NCBI RefSeq assembly: GCF_019468565.1
Contig: NZ_CP080521.1
Coordinates: 3,224,001 to 3,288,000, forward strand
Direction of reading: 5' to 3'
DNA from: Pseudonocardia sp. DSM 110487
GTDB taxonomy: Bacteria > Actinomycetota > Actinomycetes > Mycobacteriales > Pseudonocardiaceae
DNA: 64,000 nt
Shown: piece after piece, positions 1 to 8,343 of the stretch
Position numbering within the stretch: the first letter of the stretch is position 1
How the letters are laid out: the number at the start of each line of letters is the position of its first letter
Made by a program: the position numbers and the translations under genes
The notes under the pieces: model-generated
Told to the model about the DNA's origin: nothing
Databases searched by the model: none
What the model saw: the letters and a program-made list of their open reading frames with translations, nothing else

Positions 1-1
1 C

Positions 2-484
2 CACGAGCTGCAGGGTGCGCACGGGGCTGCCGGGGCCGCCGAACTGCAACGCGGTGCTGCGGGTGAGGACGAGAGCGGCGTCGAGCGTTGCGGTGCCGTC
101 GGTGACCTTCAGCCAGTCCGCCGGCAGGGCGCGGTCGAGGTCGGAGATGGTCACGGTGCCGCCTGCCCGGCCGATCTGGCGGGTGACGCGGCCGTCGACG
201 GCCAGGTCGATGCGGAAGTCCCGCACGATCGCCATCCGGTGCGGGCGGCCGCGGGACTCCCACGCCCTGCGCACCGAGGCCGTGGTATCGGGGGTGATCA
301 CCTGGGTCGGCTGGGCCGCCGCCTGGGTCGCTGCGGTGTGGGCCACCGCGTGGGTGACGGGCGCGGCGGCCGCGGCCGGGGCGGCCAGCGCGGTGCCTGC
401 CGCGAGCCCCAGTCCGACGGCGGTGGTCATGCCCGTCGCGAGGATCCGCCCGACCCACCGCTTGCTGGTGGTGCCGGTGTTCAT
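2..484 (-). CDS. Secreted protein of the polysaccharide operon (C-terminus beyond window)
   Basis: Last gene of a three-gene minus-strand operon; its ATG overlaps the TGA of the glycosyltransferase (ATGA), so translation is probably coupled. The first ~40 residues form a signal peptide: basic start (MNTGTTSKRW), a hydrophobic Ala/Gly/Leu core, and an Ala-rich end near residue 40. The remaining ~120 visible residues are Ala/Thr-rich and then beta-prone, with short hydrophobic strands and turns (GGTVTISDLD, TATLDAALVL). I do not see a catalytic motif because the reading frame leaves the window at base 2. In actinobacteria this gene order often ends in a secreted right-handed beta-helix protein that may modify or bind the polymer. 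That assignment is inference from context; only the export signal is seen directly. Confidence 0.6.
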   Translation of the reverse strand, partial: MNTGTTSKRWVGRILATGMTTAVGLGLAAGTALAAPAAAAAPVTHAVAHTAATQAAAQPTQVITPDTTASVRRAWESRGRPHRMAIVRDFRIDLAVDGRVTRQIGRAGGTVTISDLDRALPADWLKVTDGTATLDAALVLTRSTALQFGGPGSPVRTLQLV

Positions 485-1752
485 GCCGCTGCCCTCCGGA
501 AGGGGATGACGTTGTCGTGGTGGTCGTTGTCGTGGTGATCGTCGTCGTGGTGGTCGGTGCCGGGCTGCTCGACCGAGGTGCGCACGACCTCGCCGTTCTC
601 CACCGCGACCTGGCGCGTGAGCCAGGCCTGCTTGCGGATTGTGACCAGCGCGGTGATCTTGATGATCGCCATCAGCCATGACACGGCCACGTAGCCCAGC
701 ACGAAGAAGAAGCTGGACGGCCTGCGCCGGATGTGGGGCGCGAGCTTGGCCGCGCGGCTGACCTGCCACCAGAGCAGCAGCACGCCCGCGAGGATCCAGT
801 TCTGCGTGACGATGGCGAACACCATCGCGGCCGGCCCGAGCAAGAGCGTGAAGCTGCTCAGACCCTTGTCGATCATGGTGTAGGCGAGGAACGGGTGGCG
901 CCACACCCACGGCTTGGACAGCGCCCGCAGGTCCGAGCGCCATGTGTTGCGCGCCCAGCGCAGCCGCTGGCGGAAGAAGGTGCGCCAGCGGTCCGGGAAC
1001 GTGGACCAGACCTCGGCCGTGCGCTGCATGTAGGTGAGGTGGCCCCGCTCCAGGATCAGCGTGGTGAGCCGCTTGTCGTCGCCGGAGAGCGACTGGACGC
1101 CCCAGAACGTCTCGTTCATGAAGTCGTCCTCGATCTCCAGCAGGAGCTCGCGCCGGTAGACGGCGGTGCGCCCGGAGAGACAGGAGACGGCCTTGCCGAG
1201 CAGGCTCTGGCTGGCGTTCTCGTCGAAGTAGCGGTGGTCGAGGAACATGTCCGTGATCCGGGCGAGGAAGCCCTTCGACCCGTACACGGACTGCCGGGTG
1301 CCCACCCCGCCGATGCGCGGGTCGGCGAACGGCTTGGCCACCTGGGCGGCGACGTCGTCGGCCCAGATCGTGTCGGAGTCGACGAGCGCGACGAGCTCGG
1401 TGCTGGCGGCCCGCCACCCCCTGCGGAGGGCGTCGCGCTTGCCCGGCACGTCGGTGATGACAACGGTGACGGGGTAACGGGCCGCGACGTCCTGACAGGT
1501 GGTGTCGGACTCGTCGATGACGAGGATGACTTCCTCGACGTCGTTGGCGAGCCACGACTCGATCGCCGCCGCGAAGATCTTCGGGTCTTCCTGGTAGACC
1601 GGCACCACGATCGAGATCGGCAGCCGGTGGTCGTTGATCACCGGCTTGTACAGCACCGCGGGGATGCGGCGCACGAGCCATGCGCCCCAGCGGATCAGGC
1701 CGAGCACGCCCAGTGGCGTGCCCAGCACGTAGTAGTAGAGGGGCAGGTTCAT
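481..1752 (-). CDS. Processive family-2 glycosyltransferase (hyaluronan/mannuronan synthase type)
   Basis: 423-residue membrane glycosyltransferase. An N-terminal hydrophobic stretch (1-30) precedes the GT-A domain: the nucleotide-sugar motif PVYQED (51-56), the metal-binding DSD (125-127), SGDDK (223-227) and the QRLRW motif of processive synthases (262-266). Two or three membrane segments follow (about 298-330 and 347-373). Known relatives polymerise UDP- or GDP-activated sugars and extrude the chain through the membrane. The start at 1752 was chosen because its ATG overlaps the TGA of the upstream dehydrogenase, which probably supplies a uronic-acid donor; the open frame extends further upstream but only inside that gene. 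The C-terminus has an odd His/Asp-rich tail (400-414) encoded by a short-period repeat. The polymer cannot be named from sequence. Confidence 0.85.
   Translation of the reverse strand: MNLPLYYYVLGTPLGVLGLIRWGAWLVRRIPAVLYKPVINDHRLPISIVVPVYQEDPKIFAAAIESWLANDVEEVILVIDESDTTCQDVAARYPVTVVITDVPGKRDALRRGWRAASTELVALVDSDTIWADDVAAQVAKPFADPRIGGVGTRQSVYGSKGFLARITDMFLDHRYFDENASQSLLGKAVSCLSGRTAVYRRELLLEIEDDFMNETFWGVQSLSGDDKRLTTLILERGHLTYMQRTAEVWSTFPDRWRTFFRQRLRWARNTWRSDLRALSKPWVWRHPFLAYTMIDKGLSSFTLLLGPAAMVFAIVTQNWILAGVLLLWWQVSRAAKLAPHIRRRPSSFFFVLGYVAVSWLMAIIKITALVTIRKQAWLTRQVAVENGEVVRTSVEQPGTDHHDDDHHDNDHHDNVIPFRRAAA
511..555 (-). repeat. Short-period coding repeat giving a His/Asp-rich tail
   Basis: The last codons of the glycosyltransferase are built from imperfect copies of a 12-15 base unit (gtcgtggtg on the plus strand) and encode DHHDDDHHDNDHHDN. 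Such a run could bind divalent metal or simply be slippage-prone DNA. Copy number is likely to vary between strains. Confidence 0.7.
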
Positions 1753-2696
1753 GCCGACTCGCGCTCCGCGCCCGGGATCGAGCTCTGGCCGCGCAGCTCG
1801 CTCGCGTCGGCGTGCGCGACCTTCTCGATCTCGTGGTCGACGATCGCGGCGAGGCGGTCGTTGACCTCCACCACGGCGGACAGCAGCGGCATGTCCACCC
1901 CGACGGTGCCGGCGAAGCCGAGGAAGCCCTGGGTGTCCTTGGGCAGGCAGACCCCGCCGTAGGGGGCGCCGCCGCGGATGCCGTACTCGGGGTTGATGGA
2001 CCCCTCTGCCGAGCGGGCCACGGTGGCGGCGATCGGGTCGAGGTCGAGGCCGATCTTCTGGGCGACCAGCCACATCTCGTTCCAGAAGCTGATCTTGGTG
2101 GCGTTGTAGATGTTGTGCGCGGCCTTGATGAACTCGGCCTCGGCCGGGTTGGTGAAGGTGCGCAGCTCGCCGCCGAAGGGGGACAGCAGGGAGCGCAGTC
2201 GCTCGACGTTGCGCGGGTCGCGGCTGGCGATGATCGTCATCCACGGGTTGGCGAAGTCCTCGGCGGCAGAGGCCGCGCGCAGGAACTCGGGGTTCGACGC
2301 CAGGCCGAAGCCCTCGTTCGCGACCTTCCCCGAGCTCTCCTCCAGGGTGGTCTTGACCAGGCCCTCGGTGGTGCCGGGCGGCACGGTGGAGCGCACGACG
2401 ACGATGTGCTCGGCCGACGCGTCGGCGATCGCCCGGCCGACGGCGGCGGTGCCCGCGGTGAACGCCGACAGGTCGTAGCGGTGTCCGTCGTTCGGCGTCG
2501 GCAGGGTCAGGAAGATCAGTGACTGCGGCTCGTCGGCGAGGTCGATCGCGGTGCGCGCGTCCCAGCCGCGGTCGCGCAGCTCGCGCACCCGGACCTCGTT
2601 GATGTCGACGAACGTGACGTCGTGGCCGGCCTTCAGGAAACCTTCACCGGTCGCGGCGCCCACGACACCGGAACCCATGATGAAAATCCTGCTCAT
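1749..2696 (-). CDS. UDP-glucose/GDP-mannose 6-dehydrogenase family, short form
   Basis: Predicted NAD-dependent sugar-nucleotide dehydrogenase that oxidises a UDP- or GDP-hexose to the uronic acid, the donor for the glycosyltransferase downstream. The N-terminal Rossmann motif is GSGVVG (8-13). The central domain has the conserved FIKAAHN lysine (about 191), and the catalytic cysteine is in GGVCLPKD (Cys250). At 315 residues it is about 110-130 shorter than typical enzymes: the C-terminal UDP-binding domain is missing, and the protein ends soon after the EVNDR helix. It may be a compact family or have altered activity. The start MSRIF was preferred over an upstream in-frame start because a GAGGGG ribosome site precedes it and the Rossmann strand begins there. 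First gene of the operon. Confidence 0.82.
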   Translation of the reverse strand: MSRIFIMGSGVVGAATGEGFLKAGHDVTFVDINEVRVRELRDRGWDARTAIDLADEPQSLIFLTLPTPNDGHRYDLSAFTAGTAAVGRAIADASAEHIVVVRSTVPPGTTEGLVKTTLEESSGKVANEGFGLASNPEFLRAASAAEDFANPWMTIIASRDPRNVERLRSLLSPFGGELRTFTNPAEAEFIKAAHNIYNATKISFWNEMWLVAQKIGLDLDPIAATVARSAEGSINPEYGIRGGAPYGGVCLPKDTQGFLGFAGTVGVDMPLLSAVVEVNDRLAAIVDHEIEKVAHADASELRGQSSIPGAERESA

Positions 2697-3280
2697 TGCT
2701 AATTGTCCCCTCTTGACGGGCGACCCGAGGGCAGGCAAGGTTTGCCTCGGATCCGATGGGTATGGCGGAACGTCGGACGTCGTCGTCCGCCGGGATCAGT
2801 TCGACCCGTGGTCGTCATCGACCGGGCACACCGGCGTGCTCGAACAATCCGTGGGCGACGAGTGCTCGAGCACATCAGTGCAGGTCAAAGCCGATCCTCG
2901 GTGCGGCCGTTGCCAGCTCCCGATGAAGTCGTCCGGTGTTGCGCCCCCGCCGGACGGCCCCCGCCACCGGGAGTCGAGGTCGGTCGTAACTTCTACCGCT
3001 GACCGGCTGTTCGCCGGTGGAACCCTACGCGATAAACACTATCTCAACGTCCCCTGAGATTGTCTCAGATTTGTGGTCACGCTGTGTCCGGCAAGGGTCA
3101 CCGGCGGCGACTCGAACGGGTCATTTCGGACCCGTTCCGACGGTTCCAACGCCGCGAGGAGCAGGAATGTTCCCCCGGCCGGGTGAGTGCAGCCGGGTGA
3201 CGGGGAAGGTGTGATCCGCCGCACGGCGACCGCCCACCTCAGTGGGCAGGCCGCGGCGCGAGCACGTATTCTCGCCCGAA
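2697..3280. other. Divergent intergenic region
   Basis: About 580 bases between the polysaccharide operon (leftward) and the thiamine riboswitch (rightward). I see no convincing coding sequence. It must carry both promoters. A small inverted repeat, TGAGA-TTG-TCTCA at 3055-3067, lies in an AT-richer patch and could be an operator, but nothing nearby identifies a regulator. Confidence 0.5.
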
Positions 3281-3373
3281 ACCCACGGGAGCCTCGCGAT
3301 CCGAGGCTGAGAGGGCGGCAGGACCGGCCGCCGACCGTTCGCACCTGACCCGGTTAGTACCGGCGTAGGGAGG
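3281..3373 (+). promoter_or_regulatory. TPP riboswitch (THI element)
   Basis: The conserved THI-box pieces are in order: GGGAGCC at the 5' side, CTGAGA at 3307-3312 (pyrimidine-sensing loop), ACCTGA at 3343-3348, and the 3' block GTACCGGCGTAGGG. A GC-rich variable arm (ggcggc/gccgcc) lies between. The 3' end runs into the AGGGAGGAAC ribosome site of the next gene, so ligand binding can hide that site and block translation when thiamine diphosphate is plentiful. The downstream cargo is a pyrimidine-type ABC transporter, as expected for this riboswitch class. Confidence 0.95.
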
Positions 3374-3378
3374 AACTC

Positions 3379-4398
3379 GTGAGACCCGTTCGCGCATCCC
3401 GGATCCTCGCCGCCCTCGGGGCGGCACTCGCCCTGCTGGTGGCGGGTTGCGGATCCGGAGGCGGCCCGGAGCCGATCCGCGTGGCGCTCGACTGGACCCC
3501 GAACACCAACCACACCGGCCTATTCGTGGCCCAGCAGGAGGGCTGGTTCCGCGAGGCGGGCCTCGACGTGCAGTTCCTGCCGTACAACAACACCTCGCCC
3601 GACACGCTCGTGTCCTCCGGCGCGGCCGAGTTCGGCGTCTCCTTCCAGGACTCGTTCACGTTCTCGAAGGCGGCGGGCGCCGAGATCACATCCGTGATGG
3701 CCGTGCTGCAGCACTGGGCCACGCAGATCGCGGTGCGGGCGGACCGCGCCGACATCACGTCCCCGCGCGACCTGGACGGCAAGACGTACGGCGGGTTCGG
3801 CGCGGCGTACGAGGAGCCCAAGATGCGGGCCGTCATCCAGGACGCGGGCGGCACGGGCACGTTCCGGACGGTCGTGCTGGGCACGGCCGCGTACGAGGCG
3901 CTCTACGCGGGCGAGGTCGACTTCACCGAGCCGTTCATCGCGTGGGAAGGCATCGAGGCGGAGCTGCGCGGGCAGCCGCTCAAGACGTTCTCCTACACCG
4001 ACTACGGGTTCCCGGACGCCTACAACGTGCTGCTCATCGGCAACTCGCCGTGGCTCTCGGCCCACCCCGACCTCGCGGCGAAGTTCGTGCAGGCCGCGCA
4101 GCGCGGCTACCAGCTCGCGGCCGACGACCCGGACCGCGCCGCCCAGCTCCTCATGGATGCCAACCCGGGCGCGTTCACCGAACCGGAGCTCGTGACGCGC
4201 AGCCAGCACATGCTCGCCGAGCGGTTCCTGCGCGACGAGAACGGCCGCGTGGGCACGCAGACGCCCGAGAAGTGGGCGGGGTACTCGGGATGGGTGTTCG
4301 ACTCGGGCGCGCTCACCGGACCCGACGGAGCGCCGCTGACCCAGCGTCCCGACTTCTCCACGTGGTTCACCGATGCCTACCTCGCCCCGCCCGCCTGA
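3379..4398 (+). CDS. thiY: THI5/NMT1-like ABC substrate-binding lipoprotein (thiamine pyrimidine precursor)
   Basis: 339-residue lipoprotein with a clear signal and lipobox (VAGC, Cys24). The mature protein begins with RVALDWTPNTNHTGLFVAQ, the hallmark of the THI5/ThiY/SsuA-like family, and continues with the GWFREAGL and GEVDF blocks of this fold. It probably captures a hydroxymethylpyrimidine-type thiamine precursor outside the membrane and passes it to the permease and ATPase encoded next. GTG start at 3379, seven bases after a strong AGGGAGG site within the riboswitch. Regulation by thiamine diphosphate is strongly indicated. The exact ligand (HMP or formylaminopyrimidine) cannot be read from sequence. 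Confidence 0.9.
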   Translation: MRPVRASRILAALGAALALLVAGCGSGGGPEPIRVALDWTPNTNHTGLFVAQQEGWFREAGLDVQFLPYNNTSPDTLVSSGAAEFGVSFQDSFTFSKAAGAEITSVMAVLQHWATQIAVRADRADITSPRDLDGKTYGGFGAAYEEPKMRAVIQDAGGTGTFRTVVLGTAAYEALYAGEVDFTEPFIAWEGIEAELRGQPLKTFSYTDYGFPDAYNVLLIGNSPWLSAHPDLAAKFVQAAQRGYQLAADDPDRAAQLLMDANPGAFTEPELVTRSQHMLAERFLRDENGRVGTQTPEKWAGYSGWVFDSGALTGPDGAPLTQRPDFSTWFTDAYLAPPA

Positions 4399-5227
4399 CC
4401 GGGGCGACTCGCCCGGACCGACCGCGGGACTCGCCGGGCCCGGCCGCGCGACTCGCCAGGCTGGGACGCCGGACTCACGGGTGTGGGCGCGGGTGGGCCC
4501 GCCGGTGGTGCTCGTGGGCCTCGGGCTCGTGGTGTGGCAGTGGTACGTGACCGCGACGGACGTTCGGCCGCAGGTGCTTCCCTCGCCGTTGCGGGTGCTG
4601 GAGCAGGGCTGGGCGTTCCGCGACCAGATCTGGGCCAACACGGTGCCGACGCTGCAGGTCACGGCGGTCGGGTTCGCGGTGTCCTTGGCGTTGGGCTGGG
4701 CGATCGCGATCGCGGTGGACTTCTCGCCGTGGCTGCGGCGTGCCCTCACGCCACTGCTCGTCGCCTCGCAGACGCTGCCGATCATCGCGATCGCCCCGCT
4801 GCTGATCATCTGGTTCGGGTTCGGGCTGTTCCCGAAGGTCGTGGTGATCGCCCTCGTCACGTTCTTCCCGATCACGGTGGGGCTCATCGAGGGGTTCGCC
4901 GCCACTGATCGGCAGGCCACGAGCCTGCTGCGCAGCATGGGGGCGTCGCGCTGGCAGCAGTTCCGCTACGTGCGGCTGCCCGGAGCCATGCCCCGGTTCT
5001 TCACGGCGCTGCGCATCGGCATCACCTACGCCGTCACGGGCGCGATCTTCGCCGAGTACGTCGGGGCGACGGCCGGCCTCGGCATCTTCATGAGCCTGCA
5101 GAAGAACTCCTTCCGCACCGACCTCGTGCTCGCCGCCGTGCTGGTCACGGCCCTGTTGTCGGTGACGCTGTTCCTGCTCACCTACGCCGTCGAACGGCTC
5201 GTCGTCCCCTGGTATCGCCGTGGCTGA
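4373..5227 (+). CDS. thiX: ABC transporter permease, pyrimidine/NitT-TauT type
   Basis: Inner-membrane permease of about 284 residues with six predicted transmembrane helices and the BPD EAA-like loop (MGASRWQQFRYVRLPGA) that contacts the ATPase. It forms the channel for the ligand of the preceding lipoprotein. The listed ATG overlaps that gene by 26 bases. The first ~36 residues are Pro/Gly-rich and are encoded by four near-copies of a gactcgcc motif (4403-4470), so a GTG at 4481 (VWARVGPP) just before the first helix is a plausible real start. The motif resembles the GACTCGCG-type intergenic palindrome seen near 38.7 kb. Confidence 0.85.
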   Translation: MPTSPRPPDRGDSPGPTAGLAGPGRATRQAGTPDSRVWARVGPPVVLVGLGLVVWQWYVTATDVRPQVLPSPLRVLEQGWAFRDQIWANTVPTLQVTAVGFAVSLALGWAIAIAVDFSPWLRRALTPLLVASQTLPIIAIAPLLIIWFGFGLFPKVVVIALVTFFPITVGLIEGFAATDRQATSLLRSMGASRWQQFRYVRLPGAMPRFFTALRIGITYAVTGAIFAEYVGATAGLGIFMSLQKNSFRTDLVLAAVLVTALLSVTLFLLTYAVERLVVPWYRRG

Positions 5228-5978
5228 GGCCAAGCTCGTACTTGACGGCCTGCGCAAGGCGTTCCCCGGCCCACTACAGGTGCTGGACGGGGTGGAGTTC
5301 GACGTCGCGCCGGGGGAGTTCGTCTCGGTGATCGGGCCGAGCGGCTGCGGCAAGTCCACGCTGTTCAACGTGATCGCCGGGCTGGACCTCCCGGACGCGG
5401 GCCGCGTGCTCGTGGACGGTGAGGACGCCACCGGGCGCGTCGACCACGTCGCCTACATGCCGCAGCGGGACCTGCTGTTCCCGTGGCGCACGGTGCTGGA
5501 CAACACGACGCTCGGTCTTGAGGTGGCCGGGATGCGGCGGCGGGCGGCGCGGGAGCGGGCCCGCGCGCTGTTCGCGCCCTTCGGCCTCGAGGGTTTCGAG
5601 TCCGCGCGGCCGCACGAGCTGTCGGGCGGGATGCGCCAGCGGGCCGCGCTGCTGCGCACCGTTGTGCAGGACAGGGCGGTGCTGCTGCTCGACGAGCCGT
5701 TCGGCGCGCTCGACTCGCTCACCCGCACCGACATGCAGACCTGGCTGGAGGAGGTCCGGGCCCGGTTCGGGTGGACGGTCCTGCTGATCACCCACGACAT
5801 CCGCGAGGCGGCTTTCCTGTCCGACCGGGTCATCGTGCTCGGGCCGCGGCCCACCCGCGTGCGGCGGGAGGTGGCGGTGGACCTGCCCCGTCCCCGTCAG
5901 GTGGAGCTGATCACCTCGACGCGGTTCACGGAGGTCGAGGCGGAGCTGCTCTCGGCGTTGCGCGGCGCGCCGTCCTGA
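5220..5978 (+). CDS. thiZ: ABC transporter ATPase, pyrimidine/NitT-TauT type
   Basis: 252-residue ATP-binding subunit. Walker A is GPSGCGKST (39-47); the Q-loop is YMPQRDLLFPW; the signature is LSGGM; Walker B is LLLLDEPFGALD; the switch histidine is in ITHDIREA. All key residues are present, so it should energise uptake by the permease before it. The GTG start overlaps the permease stop by eight bases, consistent with a tightly coupled operon under the riboswitch. Its 3' end overlaps the convergent TPR gene by 82 bases. Confidence 0.9.
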   Translation: MAEAKLVLDGLRKAFPGPLQVLDGVEFDVAPGEFVSVIGPSGCGKSTLFNVIAGLDLPDAGRVLVDGEDATGRVDHVAYMPQRDLLFPWRTVLDNTTLGLEVAGMRRRAARERARALFAPFGLEGFESARPHELSGGMRQRAALLRTVVQDRAVLLLDEPFGALDSLTRTDMQTWLEEVRARFGWTVLLITHDIREAAFLSDRVIVLGPRPTRVRREVAVDLPRPRQVELITSTRFTEVEAELLSALRGAPS

Positions 5979-6712
5979 ACGACGCTCAGCATCTCCTCGT
6001 GCAACGCGACGGTGTCGGGGTGGTTCGCGCCGAGCAGCGCGGCCGAGTCGTCGACGGCCTGCCGGTACGCCGCGAGGGCCTCGTCGCCGCGGCCGGCCGC
6101 CGCCAAGCAGGCGGCGATGTTCGCCCGCAGCGCGATCGAGTGCTGGCTCCGGGCGCCGTGGGCCTGCTCGGAGTCGTGCAGGGTGACTTCCAGGAGCGTG
6201 AGGGCCGCCATCACGTCCCCCGCCGCGGCGCGGGCGAGTGCCATGCCCATCCGGGACACGAGGGTGTCGGGGTGGGCGGGCCCGAGGATCCGCCTGCGGT
6301 CCGCTGTGACGCGGTCGGACAGCGTGATCGCCTCGTTCACCTCGCCGACCAGTCGATACGCGCAGGCCATGGCGTCGGCTGCGGTGAGCGTGCGCGGGTC
6401 GGCGTCGCCGAACACCCGTACCCGGTCGGCCAGGTTCGCGGCCATCAGATCCAGCCCACGCCGCGAATCGCCCGCGGCGACGCACGCCGCGGCCAGGTTG
6501 CCCGCGGCGGTGAGCGTGTGGGGGTGATCGGCGCCGAGCGAGGCGAGACACCCCTCGTACGCGTCCGCGAAGCGCGGGATCGCGTCGGCGGCGCGTCCCA
6601 CCGCGAAGTAGCTGACACCGTCGGCGTTGCGCGCGGCGAGCCCCGCGACGTCCTCCTGGCCACGCGGGCGGGCGGATCCGCGATCGCGTCCCTCGCGCGA
6701 CCACCACGCCAT
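5897..6712 (-). CDS. Tetratricopeptide-repeat protein
   Basis: 271 residues, no signal peptide. At least four tandem units of about 42 residues are visible, each with the Hx(H/D)PxTL-type turn common in actinobacterial kinesin-light-chain-like TPRs (GADHPHTLTA, GDADPRTLTA, GPAHPDTLVS, GANHPDTVAL). These are protein-protein scaffolds, often C-terminal to NB-ARC or SARP regulators, but here the repeats stand alone. Start MAWWS chosen because GGGGAAGGGG lies just upstream. Its last ~27 codons overlap the transporter ATPase gene tail to tail. The partner is unknown. Confidence 0.7.
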   Translation of the reverse strand: MAWWSREGRDRGSARPRGQEDVAGLAARNADGVSYFAVGRAADAIPRFADAYEGCLASLGADHPHTLTAAGNLAAACVAAGDSRRGLDLMAANLADRVRVFGDADPRTLTAADAMACAYRLVGEVNEAITLSDRVTADRRRILGPAHPDTLVSRMGMALARAAAGDVMAALTLLEVTLHDSEQAHGARSQHSIALRANIAACLAAAGRGDEALAAYRQAVDDSAALLGANHPDTVALHEEMLSVVQDGAPRNAESSSASTSVNRVEVISST

Positions 6713-6821
6713 CGCCGCCCCTTCCCCCGATTGGTGCGGCCAGACGCTACCGATACGCCTTTCGGCCTCAGAAGCGGGTCCCCACATGCGTCCGGATGCG
6801 GCTCGGCCGCATTCGTGGCAG

Positions 6822-7856
6822 CTACCTCTGACGCAGGCGGGTGGACGCGCGCACCACGAGCTCGGGAGCGAACACCACCTGCTGGTGCTGGTGGTCATCC
6901 GGTGCGCGGCGCTCCTCCAGCAGCAGCTCGGCCGCGGTGCGCCCCAGCAGCTGCCGCGGCTGGCTCACCGACGTCAGCGGCACGGCGGCGGCCTCGGCGA
7001 ACTCGATGTCGTCGTAACCGACGATCGCCAGGTCGTCGGGGACGCGCAGCCCGAGCCGCACCATCTGCTGCAGCAGCCCGAGCGCGAGCAGATCGTTGGC
7101 GCAGAACGCCGCCGTGGGGCGGCGCACCGCCGGCATCCCGGCGATCCGCTCGCCCGCCCTGCGGCCCTCGGCGACGTTCAGTGCGGCGGTCTCCATGATG
7201 ACGAGCTCCGCTCCCGGCGAGCGGGCGACCGCCTTCTCCGCGCCGGTGATCCGGTCGGCCACCTGGCCGATCGCGCGCGGGCCGCCCACGAACGCGATGC
7301 GCTGGTGGCCCGTTTCCAGCAGGTGCGTGACGGCGAGGTCGCCGCCCAGCACGTCGTCGACGGCCACCGAACAGCCGTCTGGACCCGCACCCCTGTCGAC
7401 GATCACCACCGGTGTGCCGCGCCCCGCGAGCGCGCCGATTCGCGGGTCGGCCACGTCGACCGGTGTGATCAGCACGCCCTCCACCCGCTGCTGCTCGAGC
7501 AGGTCGAGGAAGCTCGCCTGGCGGCCGGCGCTCTCGGCGCTGTTGCAGAGGAAGAGCGCGAGCCCCGCGCCGTCCGCGGCCTCCTGCACGCCCTCGGCGA
7601 CGTCGGTGAAGAACGGGTTGGACGTGTCCAGCACGACGTAGGCGAGCGTGCGGCTGCCCCCGCCGCGCAGCTGACGGGCCGACTCGTTGCGCACGAAACC
7701 GAGCTCGGCGATCGCGGCCTGCACCCGCTGCCGGGTGCGCTCGCTGACCAGCTCGGGACGGTTGAGCACGTTGGACACGGTCCCGAGCGAGACGCCGGCG
7801 CGCAGAGCCACGTCTTTCATGCTCGGGGCGCCCCGAGGGCTCGTCCCCGCCGTCAC
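6822..7856 (-). CDS. LacI-family transcriptional repressor, probably of the rhamnose genes
   Basis: 344-residue LacI/GalR regulator. The N-terminal helix-turn-helix (MKDVALRAGVSLGTVSNVLN, from residue 13) and hinge (SARQLRGGGSRTLAYVV) precede a periplasmic-binding-protein-like sensor domain (VLDTSNPFFTDVAEG, IVGYDDIEFAEAAAVPLTSV). A GTG start at 7856 follows GGGGAGG at good spacing; the ATG at 7820 is an alternative. The next plus-strand gene is a degraded dehydrogenase, and the minus-strand glycosidase/transporter genes and the rhamnose operon follow. LacI-type palindromes sit at both promoters of that regulon (13.7 and 13.95 kb), so this protein is the natural candidate repressor. The inducer is inferred to be rhamnose or a derivative. 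Confidence 0.85.
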   Translation of the reverse strand: MTAGTSPRGAPSMKDVALRAGVSLGTVSNVLNRPELVSERTRQRVQAAIAELGFVRNESARQLRGGGSRTLAYVVLDTSNPFFTDVAEGVQEAADGAGLALFLCNSAESAGRQASFLDLLEQQRVEGVLITPVDVADPRIGALAGRGTPVVIVDRGAGPDGCSVAVDDVLGGDLAVTHLLETGHQRIAFVGGPRAIGQVADRITGAEKAVARSPGAELVIMETAALNVAEGRRAGERIAGMPAVRRPTAAFCANDLLALGLLQQMVRLGLRVPDDLAIVGYDDIEFAEAAAVPLTSVSQPRQLLGRTAAELLLEERRAPDDHQHQQVVFAPELVVRASTRLRQR

Positions 7857-7923
7857 GCTCGTCGCCTCCCCGGGCCGCTCAAACGGATGGAGTGTAGTGC
7901 TCTCCAGCTCACGGGCCTGCCAC

Positions 7924-7929
7924 TAGCGT
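7924..7929 (+). promoter_or_regulatory. -10 box, TAGCGT (leaderless type)
   Basis: TAnnnT box ending 7 nt before the ATG of the degraded dehydrogenase. It fits the leaderless pattern repeated across the window; the promoter may outlive its gene. Confidence 0.4.
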
Positions 7930-7936
7930 CGATTGC

Positions 7937-8342
7937 ATGAGCGAACGAGTGATCCGGCAGGCGGTGGTGACTGGCGGCGGCACCGGGATCGGCCGGGCGA
8001 TCGCCGCGCGCCTGGCCGCCGACGGGGCCGATGTGGTGATCGTCGGCAGGAGGGCCGATGTGCTCGCCACCGCGGCGAAGGAGATCACGTCGCGCCCGGT
8101 TTCGTGCCCGACACTGCGTTCACCCACCCCGCCGGCTCCGCAGGCTGCCGTCCCCCGGTGTTCTGAGCCGACCGGCTCACCGAGGGCGTGATGGCGTCGC
8201 GCCTCGCCCAGATCCCGATGGCAGGTCGGGCACGCCCGCCGAGGTGGCCGCCGCGGTCGCTCACCTCGCCGCTCCCGACGCTGGGTGGACGACCGGGCAG
8301 ATCCTGCAGGTCAACGGCGGAACGTTGGTCGGGAGGGGGTGA
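7937..8342 (+). pseudogene. Degraded short-chain dehydrogenase
   Basis: Three pieces of one SDR gene remain in different frames. The 5' piece keeps the Rossmann start (VVTGGGTGIGRAIAARL) to about KEIT. Then roughly 100 codons are missing, including the NNAG and YxxxK regions. It resumes one frame over with VAPGFVPDTAF, shifts again (RLAQIPM) and ends in the first frame family with GRSGTPAEVAAAVAHL and GQILQVNGGTLVG. An internal deletion plus at least two frameshifts make function very unlikely. It lies between the LacI gene and the glycosidase, so it may once have belonged to the sugar regulon. Confidence 0.85.
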
Positions 8343-8343
8343 G

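Noticed and set aside
3039..3344. Minus-strand open frames over the region upstream of thiY
   Set aside because: They run through the TPP riboswitch and lack motifs; the riboswitch explains the conserved sequence.
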